The position numbers were made by a program, and so were the translations under genes. A DNA stretch of 64,000 nucleotides. It comes from Actinomadura sp. WMMA1423. Its GTDB lineage: Bacteria; Actinomycetota; Actinomycetes; Streptosporangiales; Streptosporangiaceae. Location of the stretch: the NCBI RefSeq assembly GCF_006547145.1, contig NZ_CP041244.1, positions 3,844,001 to 3,908,000 of the forward strand, written 5' to 3'. Of the stretch, positions 16,805 to 24,184 are shown piece by piece; position 1 is the first letter of the stretch; every line of letters begins with the position of its first letter. The notes beneath the pieces are model-generated. The model was not told the origin of the DNA and ran no database searches. It saw nothing but the letters and a program-made list of their open reading frames with translations.

Positions 16805-17263
16805 GTGACCCGCCCCAGACTCCGCGTCGCCGCCTACGTGATCAGACATCGCGTCGTCCCCGGACTCCTGGTCTTCGACCATGTCGGCATGCCCCAAGCC
16901 GGCACCCAGGTTCCCGCCGGCGGCGTGCGGCCCGACGAGGATCTGGTGCAAGCCGTCCTGCGCGAGGTCCTCGAAGAGACCGGCCTGCACACCGCCTCCG
17001 TGATCAAGCAGATCAGCGTGGACACCAGGCCCGATCCCGAGACCATGCGCCCGCGAAAGACCACGTACTTCCACCTTCGCGCGCCCGCCGCCACGCCAGA
17101 CGCATGGACCCATGTCGTCCGCGGCGAGGGGGGCGACACCGGTCTGACCTTCGCTTGCCGTTTCCTGCCGCTCCCCCTGGAGCGACCGCTGGCAGATGAG
17201 CAAGACGCCTGGCTGGGCCACATCGATCCGCGATGGACCACCACGACCGGCGACCAGCAGTAG
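16805..17263 (+). CDS. NUDIX hydrolase
   Basis: A 152-residue protein with a full Nudix box, G-x5-E-x7-RE-V-x-EE-x-G-L, at about residues 38-60 (GGVRPDEDLVQAVLREVLEETGL). These enzymes hydrolyse nucleoside diphosphates linked to other moieties; the substrate cannot be read from the sequence. The GTG start at 16805 lies 34 nt after the pentapeptide-repeat gene, so cotranscription is possible. Confidence 0.88.
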   Translation: MTRPRLRVAAYVIRHRVVPGLLVFDHVGMPQAGTQVPAGGVRPDEDLVQAVLREVLEETGLHTASVIKQISVDTRPDPETMRPRKTTYFHLRAPAATPDAWTHVVRGEGGDTGLTFACRFLPLPLERPLADEQDAWLGHIDPRWTTTTGDQQ

Positions 17264-17381
17264 CAGGCCCTTCTCCCCGAAACACCCGAACCGGTTCCGG
17301 CGATCCGCGAACATGTCTGGCCGGCGACCCCGGCTGACCGGGCGCTTCCGCAGGTGAGCGGTCCCGCTTCGCGACGAGCCG

Positions 17382-18008
17382 CTAGTTCACTCTGTGGGAC
17401 GGCGCCGACGTGAGCGCGTCCCAGGCGGCCATCGCGCAGGTGATGACCGCTTCCAGCTCCTCCCGAGTGGCGCCGTCGCGGGCCTGGATGGACAGGCCCT
17501 GCACCACGGTCGTGTAGTAGCGGGCGATGGCGTCGAGGTCGGCCGGAGACACGGCGAGGTCGCCGTCCGCGACACCGCGCCTGAGCCGGTCTTCGACTTC
17601 GGCGCGCATGTCGTGCCGGATACCGGCCAGGAACTCCCGGACCTCGTGGTTCTCCACGGCACCGGTCGGCGCGGCGAGGATGAGCATGCAGTAGTGCGGA
17701 GCGTCCGAACGGGTGATCTCATCGGCGGTGGCGCGGAGCATCGCGTGGACCGCGGCGCGTGCGGTCGGATGCTCGCGCAGCGCCCGCCTCGGAGGCTCGC
17801 CCGAGGTCGCCCCGTAGAGGGCCATGACCTTGCGGAACAGGTCCTCTTTGCTGCCGAAGCAGGCATAGATGCTCGCCGAGGCGATCCCCATGGCCTGGGC
17901 CAGGTCCTTGAGCGAGGTGCCCTCGTAGCCCCGTTCCCAGAACACCTCCAGCGCCTGGCGCAGGGCGGTGTCGGGGTCGAACGTGCGCGGCCTGCCGCGA
18001 CCAGCCAT
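17382..18008 (-). CDS. TetR/AcrR family regulator
   Basis: A 208-residue TetR regulator: HTH at about 10-56 (ALRQALEVFWERGYEGTSLKDLAQAMGIASASIYACFGSKEDLF). The C-terminal domain (from about 80) resembles the TetR_C_16/AefR-like group often controlling oxidoreductases. It is divergent from the quinone oxidoreductase gene at 18120, with TTTGTTTGTC-type dyads between, the classical arrangement for a repressor of its neighbour. Confidence 0.88.
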   Translation of the reverse strand: MAGRGRPRTFDPDTALRQALEVFWERGYEGTSLKDLAQAMGIASASIYACFGSKEDLFRKVMALYGATSGEPPRRALREHPTARAAVHAMLRATADEITRSDAPHYCMLILAAPTGAVENHEVREFLAGIRHDMRAEVEDRLRRGVADGDLAVSPADLDAIARYYTTVVQGLSIQARDGATREELEAVITCAMAAWDALTSAPSHRVN

Positions 18009-18027
18009 CGGGATGCGTCTCCGTACT

Positions 18028-18105
18028 TGTTTGTCGTTCGATCAACTTTACCTTGACCCGCCTCGCGGCCCCGTGCCACGATTTGTTTGTCAATCGATAA
18101 ACAAA
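18028..18105. promoter_or_regulatory. TetR operators between regulator and quinone oxidoreductase
   Basis: The dyad at 18082-18105, TTTGTTTGTC-AATC-GATAAACAAA, has 10-bp arms with one mismatch. A second, weaker site at about 18028-18050 repeats the half-site (TTGTTTGTC-GTTC-GATCAAC). They lie 20 nt from the TetR start and 14 nt from the oxidoreductase start respectively. Confidence 0.7.
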
Positions 18106-18119
18106 GGGGTCCGACCACC

Positions 18120-19117
18120 GTGAGCCTTCCTTCCACCATGCGCGCCCTGGAGCAGACGTCCCTGGACGGCCCGCAGGACCTGCGGCTGATCACGGACGCC
18201 CCGGTCCCGAGCCCGGGACCGGGCGAGGTCCTGATCCGGGTCACCGCCGCCGGCGTCAACTACGTCGACATCTCACAGGCCCGCGGCACGTTCGCAGGCG
18301 GACCGCGGCCCCCGTACCTGCCGGGCATCGAGGGGGCGGGCGAGGTCACCGCCGTCGGCGAGGAGGTGAGCGACCCGAAGCCCGGCGCCCGCGTGGTCGG
18401 CGTCAGCATCGCGGGCGGGGCCTTCGCCGAGTACATGACGCTGCCCGCGGCGGCCGCGCTGCCGGTCCCGCCGGGCTGGTCCGATGAGCAGGCACTCGGC
18501 ATGGTCGTGAACTGGCCGACCGCGCTGGCGGCGCTCAAGCCGCTGGGCCGCGTCGCCGAGGGGCAGACCGTCCTGATCCATGCCGCGGCCGGCGGGACCG
18601 GCCAGGCCGCGGTGAGGATGGCCAAGCACTACGGCGCGACGGTGATCGCCACGGCATCGCCGGCCAAGCACGACGCGGCACGGGCCCAAGGCGCCGACCA
18701 CGTCCTGGACTCCCGCAGGCCCGACCTGGCCGCCGAGGTGCTGCGCCTGACCGATGGCGCAGGCGTAGACCTGGTCCTGGAGTCGGTCGGCGGCGCCACC
18801 CTCGACACCAGCCTGGCCGCGGCCAAGCGGGTGACGGGCCGAGTAGTCGTCTACGGCCTGGCCGGGGGCGAAGCCGCGATCACCAACTGGGACCTCGTCT
18901 ACAAGCACCAGATCCACCTCATCGGCCTGAACATCGGCACCCTGATCCAGGCCGCACCACAACTCTTCGGCGAGGTCATGGCCGAGATGTTCGCGCTCCT
19001 CGCAGCCGGAGTGCTGGGCCCCACCCGTCCCACGACCTACGAACTGGCAGAGGCCCGAAAGCACTCGCGGAACTGGAGGCACGAGCCACCACCGGCAAAC
19101 TGGCCCTCCTCCCCTGA
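18120..19117 (+). CDS. NAD(P)H:quinone oxidoreductase / zinc-type alcohol dehydrogenase family, frameshifted at 3' end
   Basis: An MDR-family reductase of about 331 residues when intact. N-terminal GroES-like domain (MRALEQTSLDGPQDL; PGIEGAGEV) and NADP-binding domain with AAAGGTGQAAVRMAKHYGA; the structural zinc Cys cluster is absent, as in quinone oxidoreductases. In the sequence given, the frame is lost at about 19054-19056 (AGGCCCGAAA): adding one C restores EAPKALAELEARATTGKLALLP and a stop at 19115-19117, matching the usual C-terminus. Without the repair the frame runs on to 19439, antisense to the next gene. This is a real frameshift or a sequencing error. GTG 18120 or ATG 18138 are possible starts. 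Confidence 0.82.
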
Positions 19118-19318
19118 CCGCTCAGGCGCGCCGCGCGCGGAGTCCGCCTGGTCGCTGCCATCTGGAGTACAGCCGCGCACCCTGACTCGAACTCGCGACC
19201 GAGGACGCGGACTCCGTCGTGGCCGCCGTCCAGGGCACTCACCCCCGCCCCACCCTCACCGAGGAGCAACGCCCCCAGCGCCTGACTCCTCATCCGTACC
19301 GGTCGGCCTGGTCTACGT

Positions 19319-19984
19319 TCAGCGGGTCCGCGCCGCCGGCACGACCTCGCCTACAGCACCCGAAGGCTCCAGGCGGACCACAGTGGGGCCGCGCTCGCAT
19401 TCCCATGTGGTGACGTTGGCGAAAGTCGTCCCGTCGTAGTTCCAGAGCCCTCCGGCCTGGTGGATGTGACCGAACAGGTGCAGCTTGGGACGGATCTGCC
19501 GCACCCGGGCCAGCAGATCCTCACAACCGTGACGTCCGGGATAGTCGTTCGCATCACCGATTCCAAGCGGGGGCCCATGCGTGACCAGGACATCGACGGT
19601 GTCCGGAATCAGGGCCCATTTCTCCGCAAGGGGACGGCCTCGGGGAAGGTTGAACGCCCACGCGTTGAACTCCGGCTGCCAGGGACTGCCCCAGAACGTG
19701 ACGCCGTAGATCTCCGTTCCACTGTCCTCCAGATACCGGATGCCACGGTCGGCCAGGATCGCGCGAGCACGGCCGGGCTCTTCCACGAACATCCAGTCGT
19801 GGTTACCGGCGACGACCACCTTCACCCGATGCGGAAGGTCTTTTATCCAGTCGGCGGCGTCCTCGAGCTCTTTGAGGTCCTGGCCCCGTCGGCATAGGTC
19901 ACCGGCGTGCACGAAGACATCCCCCTCGGGAACGACGAGCTCGTGATGATAGGTGTGCGTATCGGCCACCGCGACAATCCGCAT
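19319..19984 (-). CDS. calcineurin-like metallophosphoesterase
   Basis: A 221-residue phosphoesterase with all five metal-site motifs: DTH at 8-10, GD (VHAGDLCRRG), GNHDW at about 60-64, a TH (VTHGPP) and GHIHQAGG near 175-182. The layout matches the small Rv/UPF0046-like actinobacterial phosphoesterases of unknown substrate. It is monocistronic, convergent with the frameshifted oxidoreductase reading frame. About 200 nt between 19118 and 19318 hold no other recognisable gene. Confidence 0.87.
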   Translation of the reverse strand: MRIVAVADTHTYHHELVVPEGDVFVHAGDLCRRGQDLKELEDAADWIKDLPHRVKVVVAGNHDWMFVEEPGRARAILADRGIRYLEDSGTEIYGVTFWGSPWQPEFNAWAFNLPRGRPLAEKWALIPDTVDVLVTHGPPLGIGDANDYPGRHGCEDLLARVRQIRPKLHLFGHIHQAGGLWNYDGTTFANVTTWECERGPTVVRLEPSGAVGEVVPAARTR

Positions 19985-20337
19985 AACGCAAGCCTACCGA
20001 CCCTACGAGCACCCTTGAAGACCGAAAGCGCCCACCTTCCCCCCACGCCCCACCATTTCCAGGCCAGCATGGTCGGCAATTCTTGTCGGTCGGCAGATAG
20101 GCCAGCAGGATTCCGGTTCTCGTTGTGGCCTTCGCACTCAGTGTCAGGGCGACGAAGGGACCAGCACGGGCCGTCGGGGCCCTTGCTCCAGAAGATGGGG
20201 AGGCCAATTCCTCGGCGCCCGTGAGGTCATCCGTCCGCGTGGCTCACGGATGTCGCCATGGCCATAGGCGGACAGGACCGCCGACACGGGAAACGGCATG
20301 ACCGCCGAGGACGTCACAGGGGAAGTGAGGAGGCACG
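19985..20337. other. 353-nt intergenic region, nothing recognised
   Basis: Divergent promoter region between the phosphoesterase and the DUF3592-like gene. No convincing open frame, RNA gene, clear dyad or terminator was found. A possible ribosome site GAAGTGAGGAGG occurs just before the downstream ATG. Confidence 0.5.
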
Positions 20338-20847
20338 ATGAGCCAGCGACCGTGGATGTCGGCACTCCAGCGGCGGCATCAGGAACGACTTCGGACGACC
20401 GCCTCGGAGGCTCGGCGCCCGGTGGAGGTTCCCGGGGGTGGGGCGGCGGTCCTCGCAGTGCTCGCCTTGATGTTCGCCATGATCGCCTCGGTACTCGTCT
20501 TCGACGAGGTCCAGCGGGCGCGGGAGGGGCTGGAGACGTCCGGTGTCGTCGTCAATAGAGGGTCCGGGAACAAGTCGACAAAGTACGCGGATGTGGTCTT
20601 CACGACCTCCACGGGGCGGCGGGTACGGGCCTCCATCGGCCAGGACGGCTGGGTGGAGATGCCGAAGGTCGGCGCACGGGTCCGGGTACGGTACGTGCCG
20701 TCCCGGCCGGAGCGCACCGCAGTCGACGCGAAGAGGCCGACGATCACGGGATTCGCGGCCCCGGTGCTGTCGCTGGGCGTCGCCTCGCTCTGCGTGACCT
20801 TTGCGTTCATGACCTGGCGCCGCACGAGGGCTGCCGGTACCCGATGA
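20338..20847 (+). CDS. DUF3592-like membrane protein
   Basis: A 169-residue protein with a basic cytoplasmic N-terminus, transmembrane helix 1 (about 35-58), an extracytoplasmic beta-rich domain (about 60-130; YADVVFTTSTGRRVRA, VRVRYVPSRPERTAVD) and transmembrane helix 2 (about 137-158). This two-helix layout with a VRYxPxxP segment is that of DUF3592, a family with no known activity. RBS GAGG lies before ATG 20338. Confidence 0.75.
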   Translation: MSQRPWMSALQRRHQERLRTTASEARRPVEVPGGGAAVLAVLALMFAMIASVLVFDEVQRAREGLETSGVVVNRGSGNKSTKYADVVFTTSTGRRVRASIGQDGWVEMPKVGARVRVRYVPSRPERTAVDAKRPTITGFAAPVLSLGVASLCVTFAFMTWRRTRAAGTR

Positions 20848-21192
20848 TGTGCTGTCGATCCCGGGCCGGTGGCCGGTCCCGGCAGGAGTGGCGAATGGCA
20901 TCCGCATGAGCCACTGCACTCGGGACGATGTGAGTGCAGTACGCCAACGGTCGGCGTCCAGGCGCCGCGCCAAGGGCGAGCACGGCCCATGCCGGTGGCG
21001 GCCGACCACACCGTCCAGCCGCGCCCAGATCTCCAGGCCTGATCGCAGACGCGGCCGCCGGCACAGGATGTGTGCAGAAGCTCGCTGGCAGCACTGATCG
21101 TCCGGTCGAGGCGACCACGAAAAGGACTTAGGGACGGCCCGGGCAGCCGACCGGTCCGATCGCGGGAACCCACTGTGGGGGACACTGGGACG
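20848..21192. other. 345-nt intergenic region, nothing recognised
   Basis: Between the DUF3592-like gene and a MarR gene. Short frames exist, one joined in frame to the MarR gene from 21070, but their composition is not gene-like. No RNA gene or strong dyad seen. Confidence 0.45.
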
Positions 21193-21639
21193 GTGACCAC
21201 CGACGACGGCCGTCCCGGCCCCCCAGTGATGAGCACCTCCATCTTCCTGCTGTCACTGGCGCGTCGAATCGAGACCGACCTCAACGCCCTTCTGGCGCCG
21301 CTGGACCTCACGGTCAGCAGGCTCGGGCTGCTCGCCCACATCGGCGTCGTGCCGGGGGCGTCGTTCAGCGATCTGGCGCGAATGTCCGGGATCACCGTGC
21401 AGAGCGCGCACGGAGCGGTGAAGGCGCTCGCCGCCGCGGGCCTGGTGCGCGACAGCAACGCCCGCGCGGGTTCGCCCTCGACGCTGGAGATCACGGCAGA
21501 GGGGGGCCGCCTGCTGGAGGCCGCCCAGCGGGCTGCGGCCGAGGTCGACGACCGGATGTTCGGCCCGGGCGCCGACCCGGTCCATCGGAGGATCGGAGAA
21601 GCGGTGCGCACCGCTTTCGCGGGACGCATCACCTCCTGA
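21193..21639 (+). CDS. MarR family transcriptional regulator
   Basis: A 148-residue MarR regulator (GTG start 21193; ATG 21229 is a shorter option). The winged helix covers about 45-110: LTVSRLGLLAHIGVVPGASFSDLARMSGITVQSAHGAVKALAAAGLVRD, followed by a wing with SPSTLEITAEGGRLLE. It is followed 110 nt downstream, same strand, by a Dyp peroxidase gene with an unusual 49-nt palindrome before it. MarR proteins often sense oxidants, so control of the peroxidase is a reasonable inference. Confidence 0.82.
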   Translation: MTTDDGRPGPPVMSTSIFLLSLARRIETDLNALLAPLDLTVSRLGLLAHIGVVPGASFSDLARMSGITVQSAHGAVKALAAAGLVRDSNARAGSPSTLEITAEGGRLLEAAQRAAAEVDDRMFGPGADPVHRRIGEAVRTAFAGRITS

Positions 21640-21678
21640 CCTGATACGGAGCCGAACCTCCCTCACTTTCGGTACCCC

Positions 21679-21727
21679 ACCTTCAGGCTCCCTGAAGCCT
21701 GGCCTAGGCTTCAGAGAACCTGAAGGT
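21679..21727. promoter_or_regulatory. 49-nt near-perfect palindrome, paired operators upstream of Dyp peroxidase
   Basis: Of 24 symmetric positions around 21703, 21 pair. Each half is itself a dyad: CTTCAGG-CTC-CCTGAAG (21681-21697, perfect 7-bp arms) and CTTCAG-AGAAC-CTGAAG (21709-21725, 6-bp arms), with centres 28 nt apart. It lies 22 nt before the peroxidase start. Paired sites suggest cooperative repressor binding; a role as terminator of the MarR gene is less likely but possible. Confidence 0.7.
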
Positions 21728-21749
21728 TGACGGACACGGAGTGAACCCC

Positions 21750-23102
21750 ATGAGCGAAAAGACAGGAAGCCCGTGGTCGCGGCGCGCCGCTCTCACCACG
21801 TTCGCGGCGACCGCCGGCACTGCCGCGGCGTTGGGTGGAGCGCTCGCGGCGGGCGGCCGCGACGCCGCCCCCGCACGCCCATCTGGTACGCAGCGAAGAA
21901 CCGAGCCGTACCACGGGGCACACCAGGCGGGCATCGCCACGCCGCAGCAGCGGTACGCGATCTTCGCTGCCTTCGACCTGGAGACCACCGACCCACGCGA
22001 AGACAACCGGCTGACCACCGAGCAGGTCGCGGCCAACTTCCAGCGGCTCATCCAAGGCTGGTCGGCCGCCGCCGAAAGGCTCACGCAGGGACGGCCGCCC
22101 GGCCCGATGCCGTTCGCCCGCCCGGAGGTCCCCGCCGACTCCGGCATCGCCGACGGCCTTGAACCGGCCCGGCTGACCGTCACCTTCGGCTTGGGTCCGA
22201 GCCTGTTCGAGCGGATCGGGCGGAAACGTGACCGACCCCGCCTGCTCAGCCCTCTTCCCTCGTTTGGCGAGGACCGGCTGGAGCCGGCATGGAGCGGCGG
22301 TGAGATGCTCGTCCAGATCTGCGGCGAGGACCTCCAGACCGTCAGCCGCGCCTTCCGCACCCTCCGCAGCCGCGCCCCGGGAGTGGCCCGACTGCGCTGG
22401 AGCCAGCAGGGCTTCCTCGGCATGTTCGGCGACTCGACTCCGCGCAACCTCTTCGGCCACAAGGACGGCACCGCCAACCCCCGGCCGGGAACCGCCCAGT
22501 TCGACGACGCCGTCTGGTCCACGGCGGACGAACCGGCCTGGTTCTCCGGCGGCACCTATCTGGTCTTCCGCAAGATCCGTATGGACCTGCCGAAATGGGA
22601 CACCTCCACCACGCGCACCCAGGACCAGACGATCGGACGGCGGCGCGACAACGGCGCCCCGCTCAGTGGCGGGCACGAGTTCAGCACCCCCGACCTCCGC
22701 AAGGCCGGACCGGACGGCGGGCTCCTCATCCCCACCGACTCCCACCTGGCTCTGGTCCGGGACGTCCCGATGCTGCGCCGCTCGTACAACTACGACTACG
22801 GCTTCCAAGGCTTGAACGGGCCAGCCCCGGCGGACCACCATCACGACGCAGGGGACGGGGCCCACGACCACGGCGAGGACATGCCCGACCACTCGGGCAG
22901 CGGCCACTCCAGGTATGACAGCGGCGTTCTCTTCTGCGCCTATCTGCGCGATCCCGCGGAGTTCGTCCGCCTCCAGCGCAAGCTGGACAAGTCCGACCGC
23001 CTGAACGCCTTCATACGGCACACCGGCAGCGCCGTCTTCGCCATCCCACCAGGCGTGCGGCCCGGCAGCCACGTGGCCGCCGCCCTGCTCACCCTTCGCT
23101 GA
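21750..23102 (+). CDS. Tat-exported Dyp-type heme peroxidase (EfeB-like)
   Basis: A 450-residue dye-decolorising peroxidase. A Tat signal opens it (SRRAALTTFAATAG, then a hydrophobic stretch to about 35). The heme-peroxidase signature GxxDG is present as GHKDGTANPRPG near residue 245, and the second half contains the distal Arg/His features of class A Dyp enzymes (SGGTYLVFRKIRMDL, SYNYDYGF). An insertion of about 25 residues rich in His and Asp (ADHHHDAGDGAHDHGEDMPD), common in actinobacterial members, may bind metal. ATG 21750 is preferred to GTG 21741 since GGAG lies 8 nt upstream. EfeB usually has EfeU/EfeO partners, which are absent here. Confidence 0.9.
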   Translation: MSEKTGSPWSRRAALTTFAATAGTAAALGGALAAGGRDAAPARPSGTQRRTEPYHGAHQAGIATPQQRYAIFAAFDLETTDPREDNRLTTEQVAANFQRLIQGWSAAAERLTQGRPPGPMPFARPEVPADSGIADGLEPARLTVTFGLGPSLFERIGRKRDRPRLLSPLPSFGEDRLEPAWSGGEMLVQICGEDLQTVSRAFRTLRSRAPGVARLRWSQQGFLGMFGDSTPRNLFGHKDGTANPRPGTAQFDDAVWSTADEPAWFSGGTYLVFRKIRMDLPKWDTSTTRTQDQTIGRRRDNGAPLSGGHEFSTPDLRKAGPDGGLLIPTDSHLALVRDVPMLRRSYNYDYGFQGLNGPAPADHHHDAGDGAHDHGEDMPDHSGSGHSRYDSGVLFCAYLRDPAEFVRLQRKLDKSDRLNAFIRHTGSAVFAIPPGVRPGSHVAAALLTLR

Positions 23103-23172
23103 TGCCGAGTTCGGCGACGCCGAGCCCCCTCGGACAGAGGGACGAAAGATCCGAACCGGACCAATGATCGTC

Positions 23173-23211
23173 TAACAAAGGGTCAGGGCTTCGAATCCCC
23201 TCGCGGCTCCC
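23173..23211 (+). pseudogene. 3' fragment of a tRNA gene (probable attachment-site remnant)
   Basis: The sequence CAGGGCTTCGAATCCCCT is a T-arm with TTCGAAT loop and one mismatch in its stem, followed by an acceptor-like CGCGGCTCCCA. No D-arm or acceptor 5' strand is found upstream, so this is the 3' part of a tRNA. Its end closely resembles the 3' end of the tRNA-Thr on the opposite strand (CCCCTCGCCGGCTCCCA). Such 3' fragments are left by integrative elements. Confidence 0.6.
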
Positions 23212-23218
23212 AACTCAA

Positions 23219-23244
23219 GCCCCCTTCCGATCAGGGAAGGGGGC
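23219..23244 (+). terminator. hairpin following the tRNA fragment
   Basis: Ten-bp stem GCCCCCTTCC/GGAAGGGGGC with a 6-nt loop, placed 7 nt after the tRNA-like fragment as a tRNA terminator would be. The same stem sequence recurs at 23558-23586. Confidence 0.65.
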
Positions 23245-23295
23245 CTCCCGCCCCACCGTGAGAGTCACCGGGAATCGCTTGGTGAAGCGGGCTGA

Positions 23296-23529
23296 CCTTC
23301 GTTCGAGGTGGGCACGCCTACCACCCCGGACAACTTCTCCCACCTGGCCAAGTGCGCGGGACCCGGCCCCAGGCATCCACATGAGCTGCAGCAACCGAGG
23401 GGCTCGCTGCCGCTGAACATCCCGGAGATCCATGGCCACGCGGCCATCGCCATCACAAAGGACACCTGGTCCGTTGACGACACACGCGCAGCGCCCGAGG
23501 CCATGATCGGCGCCCCGTTCGGCGACTGA
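23296..23529 (+). pseudogene. decayed C-terminal fragment of a tyrosine recombinase (integrase)
   Basis: The frame from 23296 reads as the C-terminal part of a phage-type integrase: GTPTTPDNFSHLAK, AGPGPRHPHEL, then PEIHGHAAIAITKDTW and DDTRAAPEAMIG. In intact relatives these are the HxxR box (HPHELRH), the GHASI box and the nucleophile Tyr. Here the HxxR box reads HPHELQQ and the catalytic Tyr position is Trp, and the N-terminal domains are gone, so the gene is inactive. It sits between a tRNA 3' fragment and tRNA-Thr, the usual place for an integrase of an element inserted at a tRNA. Confidence 0.68.
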
Positions 23530-23557
23530 ATCCCGTGGCTCCCACGGTGGAGCAAAC

Positions 23558-23586
23558 AGCCCCCTTCCAAGACCCGGAAGGGGGCT
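23558..23586 (-). terminator. terminator of tRNA-Thr
   Basis: Perfect 11-bp stem AGCCCCCTTCC/GGAAGGGGGCT with a 7-nt loop, about 10 nt beyond the 3' end of the tRNA gene on the minus strand. Confidence 0.75.
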
Positions 23587-23596
23587 TTGAGGTGGG

Positions 23597-23669
23597 AGCC
23601 GGCGAGGGGACTTGAACCCCTAACCTTCTGTTTACAAGACAGATGCTCTGCCAATTGAGCTACGCCGGC
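23597..23669 (-). tRNA. tRNA-Thr, anticodon UGU
   Basis: A 73-nt cloverleaf on the minus strand. Acceptor GCCGGCG pairs with CGCCGGC; D-arm AGCTCAATTGGCAGAGCA; anticodon arm TCTGT-CTTGTAA-ACAGA giving anticodon TGT (reads ACA, Thr); T-arm AGGGG-TTCAAGT-CCCCT. The 3' CCA is not encoded. It is followed by a terminator and, beyond, by remains of an integrase, so this locus has been an integration target. Confidence 0.95.
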
Positions 23670-23788
23670 GGGCTCGTCCCGCATCGTAGTCGACTTGGGG
23701 GCTCGGGGGGATCCGGGTTTTCTGGGGGAGCGTGTCGATCTGGTGGGGGCGCGTTCGTTCAGGGGTGGGGTGGCCGCCGCGGGTGCGC

Positions 23789-23806
23789 GGGGCGGGGTGG
23801 GTGGGG
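23789..23806 (+). other. G-quadruplex motif in the YCII-ECF leader
   Basis: GGGGCGGGGTGGGTGGGG: four G-runs with single-base loops, the most stable intramolecular quadruplex arrangement. It ends 30 nt before the YCII start on the coding strand, so it would be in the 5' leader RNA or promoter. The flanking 120 nt are extremely G-rich on this strand. Confidence 0.7.
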
Positions 23807-23836
23807 AAGGACTGGGTGTAGGGGAAGGAGGAGGGG

Positions 23837-24184
23837 ATGAAGCTGTATGTGCTCAACATCATTCAGCCGGTCGGGGAGATCCCGCCGCCGGAGGTGTTGG
23901 AGCCGGTGATGGCGGAGCTCGCCGAGGTTCGGCGGGACCTGGAGCGGCAGGAGTGCTGGGTGTTCGGGCGGGGGCTGGAGCAGCCGGAGGCCAGCACGGT
24001 GGTGTGCATGCGGGGGGACGAGGTGATCGCGACGGACGGGCCGTGGACGGAGGGGAAGGAGTTCATCGGCGGCATCACCGTCGTCAAGGTGGTGGATCTG
24101 GACGCGGCGTTGAAGGTGGCGGCCAGGTTCACGCAGGTCACGGGGTTGCCGATCGAGGTGCGGCCGTTCCAGGGCGAGGTGTGA
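23837..24184 (+). CDS. YCII-related (DGPF-type) protein, partner of ECF sigma factor
   Basis: A 115-residue ferredoxin-fold protein of the YCII/DGPF family. The hallmark is ATDGPWTEGKEFIGG (about 66-80), in which DGPF appears as DGPW, followed by the helix DLDAALKVAARF. These proteins are encoded immediately before ECF42-type sigma factors with a TPR-like C-terminus, as here; function unknown, perhaps ligand binding. RBS GAAGGAGGAGGGG precedes ATG 23837. The next gene overlaps by 4 nt (GTGA). Confidence 0.88.
   Translation: MKLYVLNIIQPVGEIPPPEVLEPVMAELAEVRRDLERQECWVFGRGLEQPEASTVVCMRGDEVIATDGPWTEGKEFIGGITVVKVVDLDAALKVAARFTQVTGLPIEVRPFQGEV

Noticed and set aside
19118..19439. C-terminal extension of the quinone oxidoreductase frame
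   Set aside because: Arises only from the one-base frameshift and runs antisense into the phosphoesterase gene.
23245..23300. possible extra integrase sequence upstream of 23296
   Set aside because: An in-frame stop at 23293 and no recognisable catalytic residues; not included.
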